From positions 496,001-560,000 of the forward strand of contig NZ_RYZK01000002.1 in the NCBI RefSeq assembly GCF_003990645.1: a DNA stretch of 64,000 nucleotides, read 5' to 3'. This DNA is from Shimia sediminis (GTDB lineage: Bacteria; Pseudomonadota; Alphaproteobacteria; Rhodobacterales; Rhodobacteraceae). The notes below the pieces were generated by a model. It made no database searches, was not told where the DNA came from, and worked only from the letters and a program-made list of their open reading frames with translations. Both the position numbers and the translations under genes were made by a program. Position 1 is the stretch's first letter, and every line of letters begins with the position of its first letter. Of the stretch, positions 47,114-56,726 are shown one piece after another.

Positions 47114-47176
47114 CTTCATCTTGCCAGAAATACTCCCGCCGGAGGCAGACCCGAGACCCCGGCCCAAAGGCCGGGG
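47114..47176. repeat. Rhodobacterales-type GC-rich intergenic repeat and hairpin
   Basis: Bases 47114-47146 read like an extragenic sequence I recall as frequent in Rhodobacterales (the core AAATACTCCCGCCGGAGGC includes a CTCCCGCCGGAG-like inverted repeat). Just after it CCCCGGCC (47157-47164) pairs with GGCCGGGG (47169-47176) in an 8-bp hairpin. They occupy the ribH2-argG gap and may end ribH2 transcription, though no T-tract follows. Confidence 0.45.
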
Positions 47177-47213
47177 ACGAGATATCAGGCGCGCCGCAAG
47201 GCGCACAATCTGA

Positions 47214-47666
<453 letters not shown>

Positions 47667-47733
47667 TCAGGTACAGACACGTCACCCAAGGCGATCACGA
47701 ACCAAAGGGCGCACCGCGGGCGGCCCCTTGATA

Positions 47734-47871
47734 CGTTCTCTTCCATCCGGACTATCACCGTCGGCTCTGGAATTGCACCAGATCTGCTGACACCTCCCAG
47801 AGAGGCCGCTCGCGGGCTTACAGGTTTCCCTGCTCACCGCCGGTGGGGAATTTCACCCCGCCCTGAGAACG
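47734..47871 (-). promoter_or_regulatory. FMN riboswitch (RFN element) upstream of ribH2
   Basis: On the minus strand the conserved RFN blocks appear in order: TCTCAGGGCGGGGTGAAATT, CCCCACCGGCGGT, AGCCCGCGAGCG, GTCAGCAGATCTGGTGCAAT, CCAGAGCCGACGGTGATAGT and CCGGATGGAAGAGAACG. The closing stem GTTCTC/GAGAAC is intact. About 80 nt separate it from the ribH2 ATG; a possible AAGGGGC/GCGCCCTT stem there may be the expression platform. Confidence 0.97.
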
Positions 47872-47931
47872 ATGTGACCTTGCCAAGACCGGCTCCCCCT
47901 TGCAACATCCAATTTCGAGCGGAGGACAGAC

Positions 47932-48564
47932 ATGCACCCGAACCCGGCCTTTCGCGGTACAGAAACCGCCGACAACATTGCCTATGCGCGCGAGCGTGGC
48001 TTTGGTGTGCTCGCCGTGAACGGTGCGGATGCCCCGATGATGTCGCACATCCCCTTTCTGCTCTCGAAAGACGGCGCGACAGCCGATCTGCACCTCGTGC
48101 GCTCCAATCCGATTTCCCGCAGCTTGAAAGAGGCGACACCTGCTCGCATCGCCATCAGCGGCCCCGACAGCTACATTTCCCCCGACTGGTATCGGTTCGA
48201 CGATCAGGTGCCGACCTGGAATTACGTTGCCGTGCACCTGACCGGCACGCTCACACCCCTGCCAGACGCGGACCTCCCCGACCTCCTCGACCGCCTGTCG
48301 CACTTTTTCGAGGAACGCCTGCTGCCAAAACCGATCTGGTCACAATCCAAGATGACCCCAGACGCTCTGGCCAAGATGATGCGCATGATCCGCCCCTTTC
48401 GGCTGACGGTCACGGATGTGCAGGGCACCTGGAAATTCGGCCAGAACAAACCCGATGCCGCCCGCCTGTCCGCCGCGGACCATGTTGCGGCCTATGGGAT
48501 CGGCTCTGAAACCCGCCTTCTGGCGGCCATGATGCAAACACCAATCAAAAAGGCTGACCCATGA
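47932..48564 (+). CDS. PaiB-like FMN-binding split-barrel protein
   Basis: 210 residues of the PaiB/FMN-binding negative regulator family: MHPNPAFRGTETADNIAYAR, then MMSHIPFLLSKDG, HLVRSNPISRSL and PTWNYVAVHLTGTL, with WKFGQNKPDAAR near the end (KxxQN-like motif). The split barrel probably binds flavin or haem; the Bacillus PaiB was reported as a protease/sporulation repressor but the real role is unclear. It is divergent from the FMN-riboswitch-controlled ribH2 gene and overlaps the GST gene by ATGA. Confidence 0.85.
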   Translation: MHPNPAFRGTETADNIAYARERGFGVLAVNGADAPMMSHIPFLLSKDGATADLHLVRSNPISRSLKEATPARIAISGPDSYISPDWYRFDDQVPTWNYVAVHLTGTLTPLPDADLPDLLDRLSHFFEERLLPKPIWSQSKMTPDALAKMMRMIRPFRLTVTDVQGTWKFGQNKPDAARLSAADHVAAYGIGSETRLLAAMMQTPIKKADP

Positions 48565-49166
48565 AACTGATCTCTGCCAGCGCCTCGCCCTTCGTGCGCA
48601 AAGTGCGCGTTCTGATGCATGAAACAGGACAGACCGAGGATATTGACCTGCTGGACATCAAAACCTCTCCGGTCGCCACCAATGACGACGTCAAGGCCGC
48701 CAACCCGGTGGGCAAGATCCCTGCCCTGATCCGCGACGACGCGCCCGCGCTTTATGACAGCCGGGTGATTTGCCGCTTTCTCGACTCGCGCGCCAATGCG
48801 GGTCTTTACCCCGAGGCGATGCTCTGGGACGTTCTGACACTCGAAGCCACCGCCGATGGCATCATGGACGCCGCCGTTCTGGTCACCTACGAAGGCCGCC
48901 TGCGGCCGGCCGAGCTTCAGGATGACAATTGGCGCGAGGCGCAGTGGGAAAAAGTTGCGCGCGCTGTTTCGGCGCTCAACACCCGCTGGATGAGTCACCT
49001 CGCCGGCCCCCTCGACATGGGGCAGATCGCCGTCGGCTGCGCGCTTGGCTACCTTGATTTCCGCCATGACGCCCGCAAATGGCGACGCGGCAACGATGCG
49101 CTGGCCACCTGGTACGAGTCGTTCTCGCAACGCGACAGCATGATCGCCACGGCGCCAACCGACTGA
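48561..49166 (+). CDS. Glutathione S-transferase family protein
   Basis: 201 residues. Thioredoxin-like N-terminal domain with SASASPFVRKVRVLMHETG (active Ser region), NPVGKIPALI (cis-Pro loop) and ALYDSRVICRFLD (glutathione gamma-Glu contact), then an all-helical C-terminal domain. The substrate is unknown. It overlaps the PaiB-like gene by ATGA, so the two are made together. Confidence 0.9.
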   Translation: MKLISASASPFVRKVRVLMHETGQTEDIDLLDIKTSPVATNDDVKAANPVGKIPALIRDDAPALYDSRVICRFLDSRANAGLYPEAMLWDVLTLEATADGIMDAAVLVTYEGRLRPAELQDDNWREAQWEKVARAVSALNTRWMSHLAGPLDMGQIAVGCALGYLDFRHDARKWRRGNDALATWYESFSQRDSMIATAPTD

Positions 49167-49336
49167 GTCGCGATCACTCGGCTGATTCCCCTCGAAAATC
49201 TGCCTGTATGCGCACAATTCCCTCTGATAGCGCGAACAGCCTGCTCATATGGGTCCGTTGATGTGCGACACAAGCGCGACAGAAGGGCGCGAGGCCCCAG
49301 CTTGCGCGAAACATCGCTGGACGGGTTGCAAAGGCT

Positions 49337-49350
49337 CCGCTAAATAGCGG
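49337..49350. promoter_or_regulatory. Inverted repeat CCGCTAAATAGCGG upstream of petA
   Basis: A 6-bp inverted repeat with a 2-base centre, 75 bp before the petA GTG; TAAATA within it could also be a -10 element. The rest of the 258-bp gap 49167-49424 shows no gene or RNA I can support. Confidence 0.35.
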
Positions 49351-49424
49351 CGTGGAGAGGCTGCGCCATGGCGCGGCCCTACGAATATTGGCCGGGTTAC
49401 CGGCTGAAAAATGGAGAGAACCTC

Positions 49425-49988
49425 GTGTCCCACGCAGAAGATCACGAAGGCACCCGCAGAGATTTCCTCTACTATGCCACCGCCGGTACCGGCGCTGTGG
49501 CTGCCGGTGCTGCTGTTTGGCCTCTGGTCGACCAAATGAACCCCTCGGCTGACGTTAAAGCGCTGTCGTCAATCCGCGTTGACATTTCGGGCATCGAGCC
49601 CGGCACGCAGCTGACCGTCAAATGGCTCGGCAAGCCGGTGTTCATCCGCCGCCGCACCCAGGCGGAAATCGACGAAGCCCGTGCTGTAACGCTTGAGGAT
49701 CTGACCATCGACAAGATGGGCCAGAACCGCAACAACATGGCGTTGGACGCGATGGACGAGAACCGCGCGCTGGATGAAACCGGCGAATGGCTGGTGATGA
49801 TCGGCGTTTGTACGCACCTCGGTTGTGTTCCGATCGGTGATGGCGCTGGTGACTTCGGTGGCTGGTTCTGCCCCTGCCACGGCTCGCACTACGACACCTC
49901 CGGTCGTATCCGCAAAGGCCCCGCACCTGAGAACCTCTGGGTTCCGGTTGCCGCATTCGTCGACGATTCGACGATCAAACTGGGATAA
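49425..49988 (+). CDS. petA: Ubiquinol-cytochrome c reductase, Rieske iron-sulfur subunit
   Basis: 187 residues from GTG at 49425: GGAGAG lies 6 bases upstream and the protein then starts [20 protein letters not shown], like Rhodobacter PetA; the ATG at 49368 is rejected. A Tat-type RRDF signal-anchor (residues 9-33) precedes the Rieske head with CTHLGC (129-134) and CPCHGS (149-154), which bind the [2Fe-2S] cluster. It takes electrons from quinol in the bc1 complex. First of petA-petB-petC. Confidence 0.97.
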   Translation: MSHAEDHEGTRRDFLYYATAGTGAVAAGAAVWPLVDQMNPSADVKALSSIRVDISGIEPGTQLTVKWLGKPVFIRRRTQAEIDEARAVTLEDLTIDKMGQNRNNMALDAMDENRALDETGEWLVMIGVCTHLGCVPIGDGAGDFGGWFCPCHGSHYDTSGRIRKGPAPENLWVPVAAFVDDSTIKLG

Positions 49989-49999
49989 GGAGCGCGACC

Positions 50000-51313
50000 A
50001 TGTCCGGAATTCCTCACGATCATTACGAACCCAAGACTGGCGCGGAAAAATGGCTGCACAGCCGCTTGCCGATTGTCAGCCTGATCTACAGCACTCTCAT
50101 GATCCCGACCCCAAAGAACCTGAACTGGTGGTGGATCTGGGGTATCGTCCTTGCTTTCTGCCTGGTGTTGCAAATCGCCACCGGCGTTGTCCTGGTGATG
50201 CACTACACCCCGCATGTTGATCTGGCCTTTGCCTCGATCGAACACATCATGCGCGACGTGAATGGCGGCCATATGCTCCGCTATATCCACATGAACGGCG
50301 CCTCGCTGTTCTTCTTTGCGGTCTACATCCACATGTTCCGCGGCCTGTTCTATGGCTCGTACAAGGCCCCGCGTGAGATCACGTGGATCGTCGGCATGAT
50401 CATCTTCCTGTTGATGATGGCCACCGGCTTTATGGGCTACGTGCTGCCTTGGGGTCAGATGTCCTTCTGGGGTGCCACCGTGATCACCGGCCTGTTCGGC
50501 GCGATCCCCTTCATTGGCGAGCCGATCCAGACCTGGCTCTTGGGTGGCCCTGCCGTGGACAACGCCACGCTGAACCGCTTCTTCTCGCTGCACTACCTCC
50601 TGCCCTTCGTGATCGCCGCACTCGTGATCGTTCACGTCTGGGCGTTCCACACCACTGGCAACAACAACCCCACCGGTGTTGAAGTGCGTCGCGGATCGAA
50701 AGAAGAAGCCGAGAAAGACACCCTGCCCTTCTGGCCCTACTTCGTCATCAAGGACCTGGTTGGCCTGGCCATCGTACTGGTTGTCTTCTTCGCCATCGTC
50801 GGCTTCATGCCGAACTACTTTGGCCACCCCGACAACTACATCGAAGCCAACCCGCTGGCGACACCTGCGCACATCGTTCCTGAATGGTACTTCCTGCCGT
50901 TCTACGCGATCCTGCGTGCCTTTACCGCTGATGTCTGGGTTGTGATGTTTGCCAGCTGGATCACCGGCGGCATCATCGACGCCAAATTCTTTGGCGTGCT
51001 GGCCATGTTCGGCGCCATTGCAGTCATGGCCATCGTGCCATGGCTCGACACCAGCCGCGTCCGCTCGGGTCGTTTCCGTCCGATGTTCAAGTGGTGGTTC
51101 TACCTGCTGATCATCGACTTTATCGTCCTGATGTGGTGTGGCGCGATGCCGGCTGAACCGCCCTACTCGACCATCTCGCTGATCGGCTCGACCTATTGGT
51201 TCGCCTACTTCCTCGTGATCCTGCCGCTTCTGGGTGTGATCGAAAAGCCGACAACTCCGCCGGCCACGATCGAGGAAGACTTTGACGCCCATTACGGCAA
51301 ACCTGCTGAATAA
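50000..51313 (+). CDS. petB: Cytochrome b of the bc1 complex
   Basis: 437 residues with eight membrane helices. Haem-ligand histidines lie in helices II and IV ([20 protein letters not shown] and [20 protein letters not shown]). The quinol-oxidation-site motif is PEWY ([18 protein letters not shown]). The N-terminal [20 protein letters not shown] is typical of alphaproteobacterial cytochrome b. It starts 11 bp after petA, with an AAGGAG site. Confidence 0.98.
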   Translation: MSGIPHDHYEPKTGAEKWLHSRLPIVSLIYSTLMIPTPKNLNWWWIWGIVLAFCLVLQIATGVVLVMHYTPHVDLAFASIEHIMRDVNGGHMLRYIHMNGASLFFFAVYIHMFRGLFYGSYKAPREITWIVGMIIFLLMMATGFMGYVLPWGQMSFWGATVITGLFGAIPFIGEPIQTWLLGGPAVDNATLNRFFSLHYLLPFVIAALVIVHVWAFHTTGNNNPTGVEVRRGSKEEAEKDTLPFWPYFVIKDLVGLAIVLVVFFAIVGFMPNYFGHPDNYIEANPLATPAHIVPEWYFLPFYAILRAFTADVWVVMFASWITGGIIDAKFFGVLAMFGAIAVMAIVPWLDTSRVRSGRFRPMFKWWFYLLIIDFIVLMWCGAMPAEPPYSTISLIGSTYWFAYFLVILPLLGVIEKPTTPPATIEEDFDAHYGKPAE

Positions 51314-51325
51314 GGAGCCAGGATA

Positions 51326-52117
51326 ATGCTTAAGAAACTTAGCATCGCCGCAATCGCTGCCCTGTCCTTCTCGGCAGGGGGCGCAATGGCAGCCGGTGGC
51401 GAAAGCCACATTCACGATGTCGACTTCTCGTTCGAAGGTCCGTTTGGCGCCTTTGATCAGAACCAGCTGCAGCGCGGCCTTCAGGTTTACACCGAAGTCT
51501 GCGCGGCCTGCCACGGCATGCGCTACGTGCCGCTGCGCACCCTGGCTGACGAAGGTGGTCCCCACCTGCCCGAAGACCAGGTTCGCGCCTTTGCAGCTCA
51601 GTACGACATCTATGATGAGGAACTGGAAGACGACCGCCCGCGTACACCGGCGGATTTCTTCCCCGAAGGCGGCGACCCCAACGCGCCTGACCTGTCGCTG
51701 ATGGCCAAGGCCCGCGCTGGTTTCCACGGTCCGCAAGGCACCGGCATGAACCAGCTGTTCAAAGGCATGGGTGGCCCCGAGTACATCACCTCGATTTTGA
51801 CCGGTTACACCGGTGAAGAGAAAGAGGAAGCCGGCACCACCTTCTACGAAAACACCGCCTTCCCCGGCGGCTGGATTGCCATGGCGCCTCCGCTCTATGG
51901 TGAGGACGTGGAATATGCTGACGGTCACTCGAACTCGATCCACCACGAAGCCGAAGACGTCTCGGCCTTCCTGATGTGGGCCGCCGAGCCTCACATGATG
52001 GCACGCAAACAGGCCGGTTTTGTTGGCGTTCTGCTGCTGACCCTGTTGGCCTCGTTGCTCTATCTGACCAACAAGAAGCTCTGGGCGCCGATCAAAGGCA
52101 AAGAGCTCGACCTGTAA
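51326..52117 (+). CDS. petC: Cytochrome c1
   Basis: 263 residues. A signal peptide (1-22, ending GGAMA/AG) precedes the haem-binding CAACH (residues 59-63). The region around [15 protein letters not shown] supplies the sixth ligand Met, and a C-terminal anchor helix ([15 protein letters not shown]) is followed by a basic tail. It passes electrons from the Rieske centre to soluble or membrane cytochrome c. The insert [20 protein letters not shown] is typical of Rhodobacter-type c1. Ends the petABC operon. Confidence 0.97.
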   Translation: MLKKLSIAAIAALSFSAGGAMAAGGESHIHDVDFSFEGPFGAFDQNQLQRGLQVYTEVCAACHGMRYVPLRTLADEGGPHLPEDQVRAFAAQYDIYDEELEDDRPRTPADFFPEGGDPNAPDLSLMAKARAGFHGPQGTGMNQLFKGMGGPEYITSILTGYTGEEKEEAGTTFYENTAFPGGWIAMAPPLYGEDVEYADGHSNSIHHEAEDVSAFLMWAAEPHMMARKQAGFVGVLLLTLLASLLYLTNKKLWAPIKGKELDL

Positions 52118-52140
52118 TCAGGCCGATACAGACAAGACTA

Positions 52141-52173
52141 AGCCCCGTCCGGTTCACCCGGGCGGGGCTTTTC
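52141..52173 (+). terminator. Terminator of petABC
   Basis: AGCCCCG (52141-52147) pairs with CGGGGCT (52163-52169), with further pairs inside (TCCGG/CCGGG-like), and is followed by TTTTCTTT. It lies 24 bp beyond the petC stop. Confidence 0.85.
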
Positions 52174-52307
52174 TTTGGGGGGACCTTGTCGACATTGAAG
52201 CTCACAAGAAACGAACCAGACTCCGATGTCGTTGGCTCTTTTCGCCATCAAAAAGTGTGCAATTCAAACAGAACGCTCGGTTAACCCTGCGATGTTTCCA
52301 ACCCGGC

Positions 52308-52345
52308 ACCGACGCAATACCGACGTTATACCGACGTAATACCGA
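52308..52345 (+). repeat. 11-bp tandem element, copy B
   Basis: Units ACCGACGCAAT (52308-52318), ACCGACGTTAT (52319-52329), ACCGACGTAAT (52330-52340) and a truncated fourth ACCGA. It lies 110 bp upstream of pncA, in an otherwise unremarkable 285-bp gap after the petC terminator. Confidence 0.88.
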
Positions 52346-52454
52346 ACGGCCAAAACCGCTTGAAACAAGGCCGTTACCCCGATTCGCAGCCCAAACCTGC
52401 ATTGACCCCCACGCACTGCCTGTTACGCTCTCATTAACCTGCAAGGAGGCCCCC

Positions 52455-53051
52455 ATGACCAAAGCCCTGATCGTGATCGACGTGCAAAACGATTTCTGCC
52501 CCGATGGCGCGCTTGCGGTGCCCGGCGGACATGAGATCGTGCCCGGCATCAACGCCTTGATGGCCGATTTCGACGCTGTGATCCTGACCCAGGACTGGCA
52601 CCCGGCGGGCCACTCGTCCTTTGCCTCCAGCCATGATGGCAAGTCCCCCTATGACCTGACCGAAATGCCCTATGGCCCACAGGTGCTCTGGCCCGATCAC
52701 TGTGTTCAGGGCACCCCCGGCGCGGACTTTCATGCCGATCTGAACACCACCCGCGCCGACCTTGTCATTCGCAAAGGATACACCCCCGCGATCGACAGCT
52801 ACTCTGCGTTTTTCGAAAACGATCAGACCACCCCCACGGGGCTCGAAGGTTACCTGCGCACGCGCGGCCTGAGCGATCTGACCATGGTTGGTCTTGCCAC
52901 CGATTTCTGCGTCAACTTCTCGGCACAGGATGCCGCAAAACTGGGCTTCTCCGTCACAGTCCGCAATGACCTCTGCCGTGCCATCGACCTTGACGGGTCG
53001 CTGGCCGCGGCGATGCAGGCCATGGGCGCCCTGGGTGTAGAGGTCACCTAA
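52455..53051 (+). CDS. pncA: Nicotinamidase
   Basis: 198 residues from ATG with AAGGAGG upstream; the ORF runs further 5' but through the 11-bp repeat region. Isochorismatase-fold enzyme: VIDVQNDFCPDGALAV (catalytic Asp), LTQDWHPAGHSSFAS (metal His and Asp), LWPDHCVQGTPGADF, KGYTPAIDSYSAFF (Lys) and GLATDFCVNFSAQDA (catalytic Cys). It converts nicotinamide to nicotinate for NAD salvage; pncB, the next step, lies 2.4 kb downstream on the same strand. Confidence 0.95.
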   Translation: MTKALIVIDVQNDFCPDGALAVPGGHEIVPGINALMADFDAVILTQDWHPAGHSSFASSHDGKSPYDLTEMPYGPQVLWPDHCVQGTPGADFHADLNTTRADLVIRKGYTPAIDSYSAFFENDQTTPTGLEGYLRTRGLSDLTMVGLATDFCVNFSAQDAAKLGFSVTVRNDLCRAIDLDGSLAAAMQAMGALGVEVT

Positions 53052-53132
53052 GCCCCGCCACCTCTTGCCTTTTTCTTAAGACCTGAGCGCCATACTGTGC
53101 ACAGCCCCACAAGCGTGGATAGTGCACGGATC

Positions 53133-55391
53133 ATGAAAACCGAGCTTTCGGACATCGACAGTCGGCTGGCTGAATTTGACCGCCGCTACAGCCCTCCCGG
53201 GTTGTTGATCCGCTATGCCACGGGGCGGGTGAAACACTTTCTCAGCCGACAGATTCTGACGCTCAGTGGGGCCCTAACCCTTGTCGCATTGGTCTCTCCG
53301 GCGGTTGGGGCACTGGCAGTGACCCTGGCGCTCTTGGGTGAAATCCTCGATTGCCTGTTTCTGCGGACGGTGCCCGCGCGGCTTGAAAAAGACCCCGGTC
53401 AATTGCGGCGACTTCAGGTTCTCACAACCTGCAGCGCCGTCTTTCAGGGCGCAACTATCGCCTGTTGTGTGGCCATTGGCTGGCTCACCGCTCCGGGCGA
53501 CGCCGGCATGTTTTTCAGCCTTGCCTATGCCACCGGTGCGTCGATCAACGCGGGCATTGTCCTGCCGTTTCACAAAGGGGCGGCGCTGGGGCGGCTTGCG
53601 GTCTACGGGCTTACGGTCTGCGCATTGTTCGTCACCGAGGTGTGGCACGAGGGCGATCATCCGATGGACCTCTCTTACAACGTACTCGGTGGACTGATGA
53701 TGGCCTATATGGTCGTGGTCTTCATCTCCTATGTGGTCAGCGGGCATCGACGCGAATACCGCAACAGCCGTAACCTGTTGCATCAAGGGCGCGAACTGGC
53801 GCTGACCAACCTCTCACTGGAAGAACAACAAAGAGAGGCCCGCAACCTGTCCTGGGTCGCAAAGGGCGCCCATGACAGTGTCATCATGTCCACCCCCGAA
53901 GGCGAGATTATCTGGACGAACGAAACCTTTACCCGCACCACTGGTTATTCCGCCGCCGAGGCAAGGGGCAAGCGCCCGGCTGATCTGCTGAACGGCCCGG
54001 AAACCAGCGAAGAAACCAGCCAGGCCATCGCCCGGGCCGTGCAGGAACAACGCTCTTATCGGGCTGAAATACTGAATTACACAAAAGACGGTCGCAAGAT
54101 CTGGATCGAAACCCACCTTGCCCCGGTGTTCGATGACGACGGCAAGATGGAAATGGTCATCGCTATCGAACGCGACATCACGGCCAGCAAGACCCACGAA
54201 ATGGAGCTGGCCAAGGCCAAACAGGCGGCGGAACAGGGTGAAAAAACCAAGTCGCGTTTCCTTGCCACCATGAGCCACGAGATCCGCACGCCAATGAACG
54301 GCATCATGGGCATGGCCGACCTGCTGGCAGAAGAGGGCCTGTCGCACGAAAGCCGCCTGTGCGTGGACACCATCCGCGACAGCGCCGAGACTTTGCTTAC
54401 TATTATCAACGACATCCTTGATTTTTCGAAGCTCGACGCCGGACACATGCAGCTTAGCCCGGTGCCCTTCCGACTGGTCGATTGTATCCAGGGTGTCCTG
54501 AACCTGTTGACCCCTCAGGCCGCGACCAAGGGGCTTTACCTGCGGTTTCAGGGGGCTGATACTTTGCCGGACACAGTGTTGGGTGACGATACGCGGCTGC
54601 GCCAGATCCTGATGAATGTCATTGGAAACGCCATCAAGTTCACCGAGGAGGGCGGCATTTGCGTGGTTGCCGAGTGTGCGACGACGGGCGATGGATATGC
54701 CCTGACGATCGACGTGATCGATACCGGGATCGGCATCCCGCCGGAACGTGTCGGGCAGGTGTTCAAACAGTTTTCGCAGGCCGAGGCCGACACCACCCGC
54801 CGCTTTGGCGGCACCGGGCTTGGGCTGGCGATTTCGCTCAGCCTCGCCCGTATTATGGGCGGTGGTATCGAAGTCACATCAGAGCTGAACAAAGGCTCTC
54901 GTTTCCGCATCACCGTGGCGCTGGAATCGACATCCGAAACGATCCTGCCCAATCAGCAAACCATTGATGTCACCAGTAATATCGATCTCGACGGCATCAC
55001 CGTCTTGCTGGCCGAGGATAACCGCACCAACCGTTTGCTGATTGAAAAATACACAAAAAATCACAACATGACGCTGCTCATGGCCCAAAACGGGGCCGAG
55101 GCCGTTGACCTGACGCGCACGCACCGCCCTGACATTGTGTTGATGGACATGGCGATGCCGGTCATGGACGGGCTTGAGGCCTCTCGCCAGATCCGCGCGC
55201 TTGATCTGCCGCAACCGCATATCGTGGCCCTGACCGCCAATGCCTACGCCAGCGACCGCGCCGCCTGCCGCGAGGCCGGGATGGACGGGTTCCTGTCCAA
55301 GCCGGTGCGCAAACAGAAACTGTTGCAGGAACTTGCGGCATTTTGCGGCCAGCCACGCGACCCCGCACAAAGCCATTGGACCCCCGGGTGA
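53133..55391 (+). CDS. Hybrid sensor histidine kinase/response regulator with PAS domain
   Basis: 752 residues from ATG at 53133 (GTG 53097 is a less likely start). About five membrane helices occupy residues 50-215, with no large periplasmic domain. A PAS domain (about 245-360, HDSVIMSTPEGEIIWTNETF) with PAC follows. HisKA carries His382 in TMSHEIRTPMNG; HATPase follows (NVIGNAIKFTEEGG, DTGIGIPPE, FGGTGLGLAISLSLA), then a receiver domain with Asp672 in IVLMDMAMPVMDG. The membrane part may sense lipophilic or redox cues. It sits between pncA and pncB; no separate phosphotransfer protein or regulator gene adjoins it. Confidence 0.92.
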   Translation: MKTELSDIDSRLAEFDRRYSPPGLLIRYATGRVKHFLSRQILTLSGALTLVALVSPAVGALAVTLALLGEILDCLFLRTVPARLEKDPGQLRRLQVLTTCSAVFQGATIACCVAIGWLTAPGDAGMFFSLAYATGASINAGIVLPFHKGAALGRLAVYGLTVCALFVTEVWHEGDHPMDLSYNVLGGLMMAYMVVVFISYVVSGHRREYRNSRNLLHQGRELALTNLSLEEQQREARNLSWVAKGAHDSVIMSTPEGEIIWTNETFTRTTGYSAAEARGKRPADLLNGPETSEETSQAIARAVQEQRSYRAEILNYTKDGRKIWIETHLAPVFDDDGKMEMVIAIERDITASKTHEMELAKAKQAAEQGEKTKSRFLATMSHEIRTPMNGIMGMADLLAEEGLSHESRLCVDTIRDSAETLLTIINDILDFSKLDAGHMQLSPVPFRLVDCIQGVLNLLTPQAATKGLYLRFQGADTLPDTVLGDDTRLRQILMNVIGNAIKFTEEGGICVVAECATTGDGYALTIDVIDTGIGIPPERVGQVFKQFSQAEADTTRRFGGTGLGLAISLSLARIMGGGIEVTSELNKGSRFRITVALESTSETILPNQQTIDVTSNIDLDGITVLLAEDNRTNRLLIEKYTKNHNMTLLMAQNGAEAVDLTRTHRPDIVLMDMAMPVMDGLEASRQIRALDLPQPHIVALTANAYASDRAACREAGMDGFLSKPVRKQKLLQELAAFCGQPRDPAQSHWTPG

Positions 55392-55433
55392 AACTTGGCT
55401 ATCAAAGACCGAAAGGCTTGAATGGGGCCCTCT

Positions 55434-56726
55434 ATGGTCGATATCGCAACTCGTGTCTGGAACCACAAATGGAAGATCGACCCGATTGTCAGGTCGTTGA
55501 TCGATAACGATTTTTACAAACTCCTGATGTGCCAGTCGGTGTTTCGCAACAAACCCGACGCCACGGTCACCTTCAGCCTGATCAACCGCAGCAAATCCGT
55601 GCGTCTGGCCGATCTGATCGACGAAGGTGAACTGCGCGAACAGCTGGACCATATCCGGTCCCTGTCGCTCAGCCGCGGCGAAAGCACCTTTCTGCGAGGC
55701 AATACCTTTTACGGCAAACGCCAGATGTTCCGCCCGGACTTTATGCATTGGTTCGAAAACCTGCGCCTGCCGGATTATCACCTGGAAAAGCGCGACGGTC
55801 AGTACGAGCTGACGTTTGAGGGCAAATGGCACGAGGTCATGCTATGGGAAATCCCGGCGCTGGCAGTGTTGATGGAGCTGCGCGGACGTGCCGTGCTGCA
55901 TGACATGCGCAAGTTCGAACTCCAGGTGCTTTATGCCCGCGCAATGACCAAGCTGTGGGAAAAGATCGAAAATCTGCGCAGCATGCCTGACCTTCGGATT
56001 GCCGATTTCGGCACCCGCCGCCGCCATTCGTACCTGTGGCAGGATTGGTGCGTGCAGGCGATGATCGAAGGTCTCGGCAACAAGTTTGTCGGCACGTCAA
56101 ACTGCCTGATCGCCATGAAGCGGGATATCGAAGCCATCGGCACCAATGCGCACGAGCTGCCCATGGTCTACAGCGCCCTCGCACAGGATGATGCTGCGCT
56201 CGCGCAGGCGCCTTATCAGGTTCTCGCCGACTGGCACGAAGAACACGAAGGCAACCTTCGCATCATTCTGCCCGACACCTATGGCACCGAAGGGTTTCTG
56301 AAGCGCGCGCCGGATTGGCTCGCGGGTTGGACGGGCATCCGCATCGACTCGGGCGACCCTGCAACCGGAGCCGAGACTGCAATTCGATGGTGGCACGAAC
56401 GCGGTGAAGACCCGCGTGACAAACTCATCATCTTTTCCGATGGCCTGGACGAAGCCAAGATAGCCGAGCTGCACGCCCAATTCGCCGGGCGTTGCAAGGT
56501 GTCCTTTGGGTGGGGCACATTGCTGACCAACGACTTCCGCGGCCTGACGCAAAACGATGCGCTGTCACCGTTTTCAATGGTCTGCAAGGCAGTAGCTGCC
56601 GATGGCCATCCGACAGTGAAACTCTCGGACAACCCGAACAAGGCCATGGGCCCGGCGGATCAGATCGATCGGTACAAACGCGTGTTCGGGGTTGGCGAGC
56701 AGCAAAAGATGGACGTGATCGTCTAG
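55434..56726 (+). CDS. pncB: Nicotinate phosphoribosyltransferase
   Basis: 430 residues from ATG at 55434 (MVDIATRVWNHKWKIDPIVR); ATG 55422 is possible. It makes nicotinate mononucleotide from nicotinate and PRPP. DNDFYKLLMCQSVF, FGTRRRHSYLWQDWCVQAMI and the GTSNCLIAMKRDIEAIGTNA phosphoribosyl site (with the His after it) are family hallmarks; GIRIDSGDP and FSDGLDEAKI follow. Together with pncA it recycles nicotinamide to NAD. Convergent with the kinase gene, overlapping by four bases. Confidence 0.96.
   Translation: MVDIATRVWNHKWKIDPIVRSLIDNDFYKLLMCQSVFRNKPDATVTFSLINRSKSVRLADLIDEGELREQLDHIRSLSLSRGESTFLRGNTFYGKRQMFRPDFMHWFENLRLPDYHLEKRDGQYELTFEGKWHEVMLWEIPALAVLMELRGRAVLHDMRKFELQVLYARAMTKLWEKIENLRSMPDLRIADFGTRRRHSYLWQDWCVQAMIEGLGNKFVGTSNCLIAMKRDIEAIGTNAHELPMVYSALAQDDAALAQAPYQVLADWHEEHEGNLRIILPDTYGTEGFLKRAPDWLAGWTGIRIDSGDPATGAETAIRWWHERGEDPRDKLIIFSDGLDEAKIAELHAQFAGRCKVSFGWGTLLTNDFRGLTQNDALSPFSMVCKAVAADGHPTVKLSDNPNKAMGPADQIDRYKRVFGVGEQQKMDVIV

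Noticed and set aside
49368-49424. ATG at 49368 as the petA start
   Set aside because: GTG at 49425 has GGAGAG at 6-base spacing and gives the Rhodobacter-type N-terminus; the upstream extension would precede the Tat signal with 19 unrelated residues.
49889-51994. 701-codon ORF antisense to petB and petC
   Set aside because: It covers two clear cytochrome genes and has shadow-frame composition (His, Asp, Gln, Gly rich).
53097-53132. GTG 53097 as the histidine kinase start
   Set aside because: No ribosome site precedes it, and the ATG at 53133 begins directly before the charged N-terminal segment; kept only as a weak alternative.
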